Shown here: in pieces, positions 7,741 to 16,300 of the stretch
Numbering within the stretch: the stretch's first letter is position 1
How the letters are laid out: each line of letters begins with the position of its first letter
DNA from: an uncultured Flavobacteriia bacterium
GTDB lineage: Bacteria; Bacteroidota; Bacteroidia; Flavobacteriales; Flavobacteriaceae
Direction of reading: 5' to 3'
NCBI GenBank assembly: GCA_946482495.1
Contig: CAMLRV010000001.1
Coordinates: 1-50,441 of the forward strand
DNA: 50,441 bases
Notes under the pieces: generated by a model
Told to the model about the DNA's origin: nothing
Seen by the model: the letters and a program-made list of their open reading frames with translations, nothing else
Database searches by the model: none
Translations under genes and position numbers: made by a program

Positions 7741-7785
7741 AATAGCTTTCGGCCGAACTTTGTACCATAAAATTTTAATAATAGT

Positions 7786-9762
7786 ATGGAAACAAAAAAT
7801 GGGGTATCTAATAAAGTTACAGCAGCAACCTTATTAGTAGCATTAGGAATTATTTACGGAGATATTGGAACTAGTCCACTCTATGCCTTAAAGGCGGTTA
7901 TAGGAACAAGAAAAATTGATGAGGTTCTAGTTTATGGCGGACTTTCAGCCATTTTTTGGACATTAATTATTCAAACTTCTATTAAATATATTTGGCTAAC
8001 CTTAAAAGCAGATAATAATGGTGAAGGTGGAATTTTCTCTTTGTATGCTTTAGTTAAAAGATACGGGAAAAAATTAGTCATTCCAGCCATTTTAGGAGCT
8101 ACCACACTTTTAGCTGATGGAATCATTACGCCCCCAATTTCAGTTGCTTCTGCTGTTGAAGGCTTAGGAATGGTAAAAGGATTAGAAGGTACCATAGTAG
8201 CCGGAAACAATGTCGCAGTAGGTTTAGTAGTTTTAATTTTGTCTTTACTTTTCTTTTTTCAACGTTTCGGAACACAAGTTATTGGTAAGTTTTTCGGCCC
8301 AATAATGGCGGTTTGGTTTGGTATGTTATTAATTGTTGGTTTTAATCAGATACTAAATCATCCAGATATTTTAAAAGCCTTAAATCCATATTTTGCCTAT
8401 GAAATGTTAACGCAATACCCAAAAGGTTTTTGGTTGTTAGGTTCGGTGTTTTTATGTACAACAGGAGCTGAAGCGTTGTATTCAGATTTAGGTCACTGTG
8501 GAATTAAAAACATCAGAATCAGTTGGATTTTTGTAAAAATAAGTTTAGTTACGGCGTATTTAGGGCAAGCCGCTTGGTTAATGCATCAAAATGAAGCTTT
8601 CTTAAATGGAAGAAATCCTTTTTTCGAAATTATGCCTTCTTGGTTTTTATTGCCAAGTATAATTATAGCTACATTAGCTGCTGTTATTGCTTCACAAGCT
8701 TTAATTAGCGGAAGTTATACTTTAATTAATGAAGCCATCAACTTAAACTTTTGGCCCCGAGTTGCAGTGCGTCAACCTTCAGAATTAAAAGGACAAATTT
8801 ATATTCCAAGTGTGAATAACGTACTTTGGTTTGGTTGTATTTTAATGATTTTGTACTTCCGTTCTTCTGAGCATATGGAAGCTGCTTATGGTTTTTCGAT
8901 TACAATCACCATGATGATGACCACTTTGTTGTTAGGTTATTTCTTGAAATTCAGATTGAAGTGGAACAAATATGCAGTTTATCTAATTGTTGGTTTATTT
9001 GCCATCGTAGAATCTTCATTTTTCATTGCGAACGTGGCTAAAATTAAGGAAAGATGGATGTTCTTATTTTTCGAATTAGGAATCTTTATGATCATGTACA
9101 TTTGGTTTAATGCCAGAAAAATTCATAACCGATTTACCAAATTTACTGAGTTGGGAAAATACAGTCATCAATTAGCAGAATTAAGCGAAGACGACAGTAT
9201 TCCAAAATTCGCTACACATTTAATTTATCTTTCCAAAGCAGATAGAAGACATCATGTGGAAGAGAAAATTATGAAATCAATTTTTTCAAAAAAACCGAAA
9301 CGTGCCGACGTATATTGGTTTTTACATCTAAACAGAACCAATGAGCCTTACACGCTAAGTTATAATGTTTCAGAATTAATTGACGATAAAGTGATTAAAG
9401 TCAATATCAATGTTGGTTTCAGAATTCAGCCAAAAACCGAGCTATATTTCAAAAGAATTGTGCAAGAATTAGTCGAAAATAAAGAACTGAATCTACACAT
9501 TCGTCCAGACGGTTCTACTAAATATAATGATGAGCCCGATTTTAAATTTGTAGTGATTGAAAAATATCTTTCTGTTGAAAACGAATTTAAAATTAATGAC
9601 AGTTTGTTATTAAACAGCTATAAACACTTAAAGAGTTTTGGAATTAGTGATGAAAAAGCATTTGGTTTAGATAAAAGCGATATTGTAATTGAACATGTGC
9701 CATTATTATATCAACCGATTACTAAAATTGATTTAACGAGAGAAGAGTATGAAAACAGATAA
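7786..9762 (+). CDS. kup: Kup-family potassium uptake protein
   Basis: Low-affinity K+ symporter of the inner membrane (KUP/HAK/KT family). 658 residues with the N-terminal GDIGTSPLYAL signature, about 12 hydrophobic segments up to about residue 445, and a hydrophilic C-terminal cytoplasmic domain (about 450-658) as usual. It follows a kdpDE-like pair and probable KdpE operators, implying control by K+ starvation or turgor. The next gene overlaps its 3' end by 14 bases, then a porin follows, so the three form an operon. Confidence 0.95.
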   Translation: METKNGVSNKVTAATLLVALGIIYGDIGTSPLYALKAVIGTRKIDEVLVYGGLSAIFWTLIIQTSIKYIWLTLKADNNGEGGIFSLYALVKRYGKKLVIPAILGATTLLADGIITPPISVASAVEGLGMVKGLEGTIVAGNNVAVGLVVLILSLLFFFQRFGTQVIGKFFGPIMAVWFGMLLIVGFNQILNHPDILKALNPYFAYEMLTQYPKGFWLLGSVFLCTTGAEALYSDLGHCGIKNIRISWIFVKISLVTAYLGQAAWLMHQNEAFLNGRNPFFEIMPSWFLLPSIIIATLAAVIASQALISGSYTLINEAINLNFWPRVAVRQPSELKGQIYIPSVNNVLWFGCILMILYFRSSEHMEAAYGFSITITMMMTTLLLGYFLKFRLKWNKYAVYLIVGLFAIVESSFFIANVAKIKERWMFLFFELGIFMIMYIWFNARKIHNRFTKFTELGKYSHQLAELSEDDSIPKFATHLIYLSKADRRHHVEEKIMKSIFSKKPKRADVYWFLHLNRTNEPYTLSYNVSELIDDKVIKVNINVGFRIQPKTELYFKRIVQELVENKELNLHIRPDGSTKYNDEPDFKFVVIEKYLSVENEFKINDSLLLNSYKHLKSFGISDEKAFGLDKSDIVIEHVPLLYQPITKIDLTREEYENR

Positions 9763-10024
9763 ATCAAAAATTCTGTATGACAAATTAGATGAAATACAGA
9801 ATAAAAAAGTAAAACTTCATCTTAAAAATGGCGACATAAAAACGGGAATTATTGTTGGTTTTTTTCATGGAGATGAAGAATATGTAGAACGATGGGTTTT
9901 TCAAGAAACAGAAGATACAAACAATGAAGCCATAACTCTTAATGCGGAGGAAGGAAAAATAATCAATCATAAAGACATCATAGAAGTTTTCTTTTTTGAT
10001 GACCACTCACAAATAATTTTTTAA
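9749..10024 (+). CDS. Small protein with an Sm/LSm-like pattern, translationally coupled to kup
   Basis: 91 residues, no signal peptide, start codon inside the last codons of kup (14-base overlap, +1 frame). I do not recognise a named family. Residues 21-38 read VKLHLKNGDIKTGIIVGF, matching the Sm1 pattern (alternating hydrophobics, L-x-N-G, G four residues later); a second beta-like segment at about 70-83 (KIINHKDIIEVFFF) sits where Sm2 would be. The tight coupling suggests a role in Kup function or regulation, for example a cytoplasmic partner. The fold is inference, the gene itself is well supported by the overlap and the 1-base gap to the porin. Confidence 0.7.
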   Translation: MKTDKSKILYDKLDEIQNKKVKLHLKNGDIKTGIIVGFFHGDEEYVERWVFQETEDTNNEAITLNAEEGKIINHKDIIEVFFFDDHSQIIF

Positions 10025-10025
10025 C

Positions 10026-11369
10026 ATGAACAAAATAATAATTTTTACACTAGCACTTTTAGCGTCAATTTTATCAAACGCACAAACTGAAAAGGATACT
10101 ATAAAAACCAAAACCCCTTTTGAAAACTATGATACCACTTGGATAAACGGACAAAATCGTCAAAAAGATTTTCCATTAGTTTTAAAAGATAAAGAAGGGA
10201 AAACTATTTTAACTGGTGTGGTTTATTTAGATGGTAATTTCAATTACAATTTCGCACATCCAAAAGACAATACACAAACTATTTCTGCGGTTACAGCAAG
10301 AAGTAATGAGTTTAGTTTGGCTTTGGCAAGTATCGGAATCGAATCGAATTATAAAAATGCAATAGGACGCTTATGGTTGCAAACGGGAAGTATGCTAAAT
10401 ATAGTTCAAGAAACAGATGGTTCCGTAACTAGAGGAAGAAATACTAGTACAGGAAATTTGAAATTTATTAGAGAAGCCGCTGCAGGTTATCATTTTGATG
10501 TGAATTATGGTTTAAATTTCGAAATGGGAATTTTTATGAGTTATATTGGTTTGGAAAGTTATCTAACGCAAGAAAACTGGAGTTATCAAAGAAGTATGGC
10601 TTGTGAATTTACACCGTTTTATTTTCAAGGTGCAAGAGCACAATATTATCCAACTAAAAATTATAGAACCGAACTTTGGCTGTTGAATGGATGGCAAACT
10701 TATAACAGTTGGAGCAATCATCCTGGAATTGGAAATTCAAATTATTATCGTCCAAATGAAAACATACAATTAGTGGCTAATTTTTATTATGGTAAAGATA
10801 GTAAAAGTGGCACGCCAGACTTGTCAAACGTAATGCGTTTTCATCATGATAATAGTATTGTGTATCGTTATTTTAAAACCGAAAACAAAAAAAGAGGTTT
10901 GTCGCAAGCGGCGTTTAGTTTGAATAATCATTATGGTTTTCAGCAAGGTGATGGTGTAAAATCTAAAGATAATTTTATGGCAGGAACTTCACTTGTAAAC
11001 CGATTATGGTTCAATGCTAACAAAATTGGAGTTACTACACGTTTCGATTATGTGACCAATCCTGGAGGTTATTTATCTTTTAATCCGGCACAATCTGGAG
11101 CGATTCCGAATGATTATGAAGTGGCAATTTCAAATGGAGAAAAATTAAATATGAAACAAGTTAGTGCGACTTTAGATTTTATGCCAAGTGATTTTGTAAC
11201 GTTCAGAATTGAGTATGCTTACAGAAATGCGAGTATTCCCTATTTTACAGGAAGTGGTGGAACAACTTCACAAACTGGATTTTCAAATGATGTATTAGAT
11301 CCAACTTGGAAAGCCGATTTGAAGAAAAATGAAAATAGAATTATTTTAGCGATTAACTTTAGATTGTAA
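10026..11369 (+). CDS. Outer-membrane beta-barrel porin (BBP2/OmpL-like)
   Basis: 447 residues with a signal peptide (cleavage probably after LSNAQ, residue 20) and alternating amphipathic strands ending in RIILAINFRL, a C-terminal strand with terminal hydrophobic and aromatic residues suited to the Bam machinery. Sequence style (FIREAAAGYHFDVNYGLNFEMGIFMSYIG, here described only by pattern) resembles the BBP2 putative porins of Bacteroidetes. It starts 1 base after the small gene that overlaps kup, so it probably lets K+ or a counter-ion cross the outer membrane. As I recall, Bacteroidetes kdp operons often carry a porin too. The operon ends in a strong hairpin. Confidence 0.75.
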   Translation: MNKIIIFTLALLASILSNAQTEKDTIKTKTPFENYDTTWINGQNRQKDFPLVLKDKEGKTILTGVVYLDGNFNYNFAHPKDNTQTISAVTARSNEFSLALASIGIESNYKNAIGRLWLQTGSMLNIVQETDGSVTRGRNTSTGNLKFIREAAAGYHFDVNYGLNFEMGIFMSYIGLESYLTQENWSYQRSMACEFTPFYFQGARAQYYPTKNYRTELWLLNGWQTYNSWSNHPGIGNSNYYRPNENIQLVANFYYGKDSKSGTPDLSNVMRFHHDNSIVYRYFKTENKKRGLSQAAFSLNNHYGFQQGDGVKSKDNFMAGTSLVNRLWFNANKIGVTTRFDYVTNPGGYLSFNPAQSGAIPNDYEVAISNGEKLNMKQVSATLDFMPSDFVTFRIEYAYRNASIPYFTGSGGTTSQTGFSNDVLDPTWKADLKKNENRIILAINFRL

Positions 11370-11371
11370 TC

Positions 11372-11410
11372 AAAAAACCTGTCAGATTTTAGAAATTTGA
11401 CAGGTTTTTT
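11372..11410. terminator. Bidirectional terminator between the kup operon and thiL
   Basis: A 13-bp stem AAAAAACCTGTCA / TGACAGGTTTTTT with T tracts on both strands, ending 1 base before the thiL stop codon. It serves both converging transcripts. Confidence 0.9.
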
Positions 11411-12463
11411 TTATTCTTCTTCGCTTAAAGCATTCCAGCCTCTGGCTTTTAATTCAATTTTTGTATTGGCGCGAGTCACTAAATGAATACCTTCACTTTC
11501 CGCAACCATATGTCCAATTACTGTGAAGTTCGGATTGCCTTTGATTTTTTCGAAATCATCCATTTTAATCGTGAAGAGTAACTCGTAATCTTCACCACCG
11601 TTTAAAGCAATGGTAGTAATATCTACATTAAATTCTTCACACACATTAATTAATTGTGGATCAACCGGAATTTTTTCTTCGTATAAATTACAACCAACTT
11701 TACTTTGCTTGCAAATATGCATGATTTCAGATGACAATCCGTCCGAAATATCAATCATAGCAGTCGGTTGAATTTCTAATTTTTCTAAAATTTCTTTCAC
11801 ATCATTTCTAGCTTCTGGCTTCAATTGACGTTCAATTAAATAGGTGTAATCATCAAGTATGGGTTGGTTGTTTGGATTCACTTGAAATACTTGTTTTTCT
11901 CTTTCCAAAACTTGCAAGCCCATATATGCCGCACCTAAATCGCCAGAAACTACCAATAAATCGGTTTGTTGTGCACCATTTCTGTAGGCGATTTCATCTA
12001 AATTTGCTTCACCAATTGCGGTAATACTAATAAGTAATCCTTTTTGAGAAGAAGTGGTATCGCCACCAATCACATCAACATTATACGCATTGGCTGCTAA
12101 AGTAATTCCAGCAAAAAGTTCCTCTAATGCTTCTAAAGGAAATCGGTTAGAAACAGCAATCGAAACCGTAATTTGAGTTGGCTTAGCGTTCATTGCACAA
12201 ATATCTGAAACATTAGCAACAACCGCTTTATAACCCAAATGTTTTAAAGGCATATAGGCTAAATCGAAATGCACACCTTCAACCAATAAATCGGTTGAAA
12301 CCACAACTTTTTTATCAGCAAAATCTAAAACAGCGGCATCGTCGCCAATACTTTTCAACGTGCTTTCTTGCGAAATTTTAAAATGTTTGGTTAAATGATC
12401 AATTAAACCGAATTCACCTAAACTAGCAATATTTGTTTTTTTCTGATTTTTATCTTCTAACAT
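11411..12463 (-). CDS. thiL: Thiamine-monophosphate kinase
   Basis: Makes thiamine diphosphate from thiamine monophosphate and ATP. 350 residues, slightly longer than E. coli ThiL. The N-terminal SIGDDAAVLDF (D41, D42) metal site, the GGDTTSS loop, and DISDGLSSEI are the family's conserved acidic motifs. The rest follows the PurM-like ATP-binding fold. It is a single-gene unit with a -7 box at 12478-12485 and a shared terminator. Confidence 0.95.
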   Translation of the reverse strand: MLEDKNQKKTNIASLGEFGLIDHLTKHFKISQESTLKSIGDDAAVLDFADKKVVVSTDLLVEGVHFDLAYMPLKHLGYKAVVANVSDICAMNAKPTQITVSIAVSNRFPLEALEELFAGITLAANAYNVDVIGGDTTSSQKGLLISITAIGEANLDEIAYRNGAQQTDLLVVSGDLGAAYMGLQVLEREKQVFQVNPNNQPILDDYTYLIERQLKPEARNDVKEILEKLEIQPTAMIDISDGLSSEIMHICKQSKVGCNLYEEKIPVDPQLINVCEEFNVDITTIALNGGEDYELLFTIKMDDFEKIKGNPNFTVIGHMVAESEGIHLVTRANTKIELKARGWNALSEEE

Positions 12464-12477
12464 GGAAAAATTTTTTG

Positions 12478-12485
12478 CAAAGATA
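12478..12485 (-). promoter_or_regulatory. thiL promoter -7 box
   Basis: On the minus strand TATCTTTG matches TAnnTTTG, with a TTTG about 16 bases upstream inside a T-rich run. The ATG lies only about 15 bases downstream, giving a very short leader. Confidence 0.55.
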
Positions 12486-12576
12486 AAGTATTTGAGAACA
12501 ACAAAAAATTAAAGATGAGTTGTATATTTTAACGGTTAAATAATATCTATTGTGATTTAATTTAACGTTGGAATTA

Positions 12577-12584
12577 TAGTTTTG
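12577..12584 (+). promoter_or_regulatory. -7 box for a plus-strand small RNA
   Basis: TAGTTTTG fits TAnnTTTG. A TTG lies 24 bases upstream (12550-12552), slightly long, with an alternative TTT at 18 bases. No protein gene follows on this strand before a strong terminator at 12735. Confidence 0.45.
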
Positions 12585-12587
12585 CCC

Positions 12588-12760
12588 TGTTAAGAATTCA
12601 AACTTTTGTTTAGTAGTTTTTTGTTTGTAATTCAGTAACAAATTGGTTGTGTTTTTTAGGTGTTAGTCCTAAAATTTCATTTAAAAATTAACAAAGTAGT
12701 GATTGTTGGTTGTGTGTTAAATGAAAATTCTCTTAAGGCTGGGTTCTCCAGCCTTTTTTA
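12588..12760 (+). ncRNA. Candidate structured small RNA between thiL and recX
   Basis: About 170 bases with no plus-strand gene but a promoter-like -7 box, a plus-strand terminator and nested stems. Stem 1: TGTTA-a-GAATT-CAAAC (12588-12603) pairs with GTTTG-t-AATTC-ag-TAACA (12623-12640), 15 bp at the very 5' end. Stem 2: TTTTAGG (12654-12660) with CCTAAAA (12668-12674). Stem 3: AATTTCATTTAA (12673-12684) with TTAAATGAAAATT (12717-12729), 12 bp with one bulged A, enclosing a GU-rich loop. Stem 4: the terminator. I cannot match it to 6S, SRP, tmRNA or RNase P RNA. A regulatory RNA is the best reading, unproven. Confidence 0.5.
12735..12759 (+). terminator. Plus-strand intrinsic terminator of the candidate small RNA
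   Basis: An 8-bp stem AAGGCTGG / CCAGCCTT with a 5-base loop GTTCT is followed by TTTTTT on the plus strand. On the minus strand the stem is followed by TTAAGAG, a poor tail, so it does not look built for recX, whose stop codon it touches. Confidence 0.75.
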
Positions 12761-13234
12761 TTTGTTTAATTCTTGAAGTTTATCATAAATCAGTCCCGAT
12801 TCATATCCTTTTCGAAGCAAGAAATCCACAAATTTTTTATTTTTTTTCGGACCTTTTCTTTCTTTAATAGTATCCCAGTTTTTTTCGGCTAGTGCATGAA
12901 AATTTTCTAGATAAGTTTCTTCTGAGATTTCTTTTAAAGCCAAATCGATATTTCGTTTAGAAATTTCTCTGAATTTTAATTCTTGAACAATTCTATTTTT
13001 CCCCCAGCCTTTATAATTGTGTTTGCCACGAACAAAACTTTTTGCAAAACGTTCTTCGTCAATAAATTTATGTTCAATAAGATGAATAATTATTTTTTCT
13101 TTCGCTTCTGGAATTAAGGTAAAATGAGATAGTTTTTGTTCTACCTCTTTATGACATCGGTCTTGGTACGAACAATAATATTCCATTTTGTCGTAGATTT
13201 CTTTCAAGGTAAATGCGTTCTTACTAGTTTTCAA
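12758..13234 (-). CDS. recX: RecX family regulatory protein
   Basis: Modulator that binds RecA filaments. 158 residues, all-helical, rich in basic and acidic residues. It has the three-repeat helical layout of RecX (segments YYCSYQDRCHKEVEQKLSHF, FIDEERFAKSFVRGKH and GWGKNRIVQELKFREI being the conserved core). The RFAKSFVRGKHNYKGWGKNRI stretch is characteristic. recA is not in the window. It lies alone, its start 112 bases from the divergent giant T9SS gene. Confidence 0.9.
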   Translation of the reverse strand: MKTSKNAFTLKEIYDKMEYYCSYQDRCHKEVEQKLSHFTLIPEAKEKIIIHLIEHKFIDEERFAKSFVRGKHNYKGWGKNRIVQELKFREISKRNIDLALKEISEETYLENFHALAEKNWDTIKERKGPKKNKKFVDFLLRKGYESGLIYDKLQELNK

Positions 13235-13264
13235 TTCATTAACAATTTAATAATATAGAAAATA

Positions 13265-13296
13265 TTTCATAATAAAAAAAATATACGTTACCTTTG
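13265..13296 (+). promoter_or_regulatory. Promoter of the 1816-aa secreted protein gene
   Basis: TACCTTTG (13289-13296) is a full match to TAnnTTTG; the -33 position has TTTC 20 bases upstream, a weak match. The ATG is 50 bases downstream. Confidence 0.6.
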
Positions 13297-13346
13297 TAGG
13301 CTTTTTTTCAGCGAACCCCAAAATTAATAAAAAATTATTCAGAATT

Positions 13347-16300
13347 ATGAAATTTAGATTACTATTATTATCTTTCTTATTCGCCGCAACTTTTGGTTGG
13401 GGGCAGTTTAATATCGCGTCTGGAGGTACAAATTACACTCAAGATTTCAACACATTGACAAGTGGAACTTGGACGGATAATTCAACTTTAACTGGCTGGT
13501 ATGCAAGAACAGATTTGACAAGTCCAATTTCATCTTATGGAGCAAATACAGGGTCTACAACTACTGCTGGTTTATATGCTTTTGGTGTTGCAGGAACAAA
13601 TCCACTGACAGATAGAGGTTTAGGATTTGCACCATCGAATGCCTACACAGGTGCTTCTGGAACAGGAAAAGGATATGTTGGTTGGCGTTTAAAAAATAAT
13701 ACAGGTTCTACAATAACTTCTATAACAGTTACTTGGTCTGGAGAACAGTGGAGAAGAGATAATGCAGCTGCACAAACATTGAGTTTGTTTTATCAAAACG
13801 CTGCAACTGTAACAGCTTTAACTGGAGGGACTTGGACAGCTGCTCCATCAACATTTACGTCACCACAATTATCAGCAACGACACTTACTTTAGATGGGAA
13901 TACAGCTGCTAATAGAACTGCAAATATTAGTGTAGTTATTACTGTAAATATTCCAGCAGGAGAAGAAATTATGTTACGTTGGGAAGATTTAAATGATTCA
14001 GGAAACGATCATTTTTTAGCAGTTGATGATGTTACTGTTAATGCAACTATATCAACATGTACACAACCAACAACTCAAGCGTCAGCAGTTACCACAAATG
14101 GAGAAACATTAGATGGTTTTAATGTAAACTGGACAGCTGGAAATGGTAATGGAACTATGATTGTAGTAAAACCTTCTGCAAGTGGTACTACAGCTCCTGT
14201 TAGTGGGACTGCTTATACTGCAAATTTAGCATGGACTTCTGCAGGACAAATAGATACAAATAACCGTGTTATTTTTAGAGGTGCAGGAACTACTTCTGGG
14301 ACAATTACGGGTTTAACAGCAGGATCTCAATATTCGGTTTTTGCTTATGAATATAATTCTACAGGAGATTGTTATAAAACACCTGCCGCAACTGGTACAG
14401 GTTATACAATGTCATTAGAACCAACAGCTCATGCAGCAACTTTTACATGTACTACAATTTCTGGAACACAAATTAACTTGTCATTTCCTTCTCGTGCTAC
14501 TATTCCAAATGCTAGAGCTTATATCATTTTACAAAAAATTGGTTCAGCACCAACGGGTGTACCAACTGATGGAGTTAACTATGCTCCAGGAGCAATAATT
14601 GGTGATGCAACTGTTGTGGGGTCTACAGCATTAGATGGGACGGAAACTTCTTATTCAGTAACAGGATTAACTGCAGGAAATACGTATTATTTTGCAATTA
14701 TTCCTTTTAATGCCTATTTAAGTGTTGCCGCTACTATTAATTATTATACTAGTCCAACTATTCCAAGCACAAATTGTACAACAACTTTAGCACCTGAGAT
14801 TAATGTGCAAGGTGGTGCGGGTCCAACTTCAATTGTGGATGGTGATGTGACACCAAGTGCTACAGATGGAACTAATTTTGGAACAACTATAGTAAGTGGG
14901 ACATCAACAACTCAAACATTTACAATTCAAAATACAGGAAGTTCAGCGTTAAATTTAACAAGCGGTAGTCCGTATGTGACTATCTCTGGTGCAAATGCAG
15001 CGGACTTTACAGTTACAACAATTCCTTCAAACAGTATTGCCAGTGGAGGTTCAACAACTTTTGTAATTACATTTACACCATCGGCCTTAGGAGTAAGAAA
15101 TGCCACACTTACCATCAATAATAATGATAGTGATGAAGGCATGTATGATTTCGCTATACAAGGAACTTGTACGGCAAGTAGTGCTTCAGATATAATTTCT
15201 GTAGGGGGATCTTCTCCAGCAACTATTTCAAGTACAGTAAATGATGCTGCACCGTTAACTTCAAGTACGGGTGTTCAAGTTTGGCAATTTACAGTAAGAG
15301 ATGGAGGAGGAGCAAGTGATGCAGATAATCTTCCTACAATTTTAACAAGTTTAACTTTAGCTCAAGCAGCAGGAAATTCTGTAGGTACATGGTCCGATGG
15401 GATTACTACCGTTGCATTATTTGATGGAACTACTTTTATTGCAACAGGAACTGTTACTACAAATCAAATCCAATTTACAGGACTTAACATCAATGTTGCA
15501 GATGGTACAAATAAAACGTTAACATTAAGAATGTCATTGAAATGTCCTCTAGGAGCAGACGCATTCGATAATGAAGATTTTGTATTCTCATTATCAAATG
15601 CAAATGCCATTTTTTCTGCTTCTGGTTCAGGTAAAGCTGCTTTTACTGCTCAGACTTCGACAAATGGCAACAACGTAATCAATGTAGTAGCTACTAAATT
15701 GACGTTTACTACTCAACCAAACACTACAGGAGTTAATAATCCTATGAGTAATGTGGTTGTGGCAGCTACAGACGCTTGTGCGAATAAAGATTTAGATTAT
15801 ACCGCTAATATCTCTGTTACAAGTACAGGAAACATGACAGGTTCTCCATTAGTAATTGCGGCTACAGCAGGAGTTGCAACATTTACAAATATTACACATA
15901 CAGTAACAGGTACTGGTTTAACATTAAATGCAACGTCCGGGGCTTTAACTTCTGCAACAAGTTCATTATTTAATATTACTGTTGTTACGGCTTTTACTCC
16001 AGGAGATTTTGCGGTTATTGGTTTAAATTCAAATATCACTTGTTATCCTGGTGGTTATTCTGCTGGTGATGATGAAATTAGTTTCATGACTTTTAAAGAT
16101 ATTGAAAATGGAACCGTTTTTTACATTACAGATAATGGATACGAAAAAGTAGCGGGTTCAGGAAAATGGGGAGATACAGAAGGAACTTATAGAATTACAA
16201 GAACTGGAGGAACTGTTCCAGCAGGAACAATTCTTACTTGGAGAATGTTAAATTCAGGTGGGCCAGTAGAATTTGTTTCTCCTGATGCAAACTGGACAGC

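Noticed and set aside
12450..12641. 63-codon minus-strand frame upstream of thiL
   Set aside because: It overlaps the thiL start and the candidate RNA, has no start context and shows low-complexity composition without protein-like pattern.
12735..12759. Treating this hairpin as the recX terminator
   Set aside because: The T tract is on the plus strand only; on the recX strand the stem is followed by TTAAGAG.
12588..12760. Calling the thiL-recX RNA a 6S RNA
   Set aside because: Length and terminator would fit, but I cannot show the single long open-bubble helix of 6S; the pairing seen is several separate stems.
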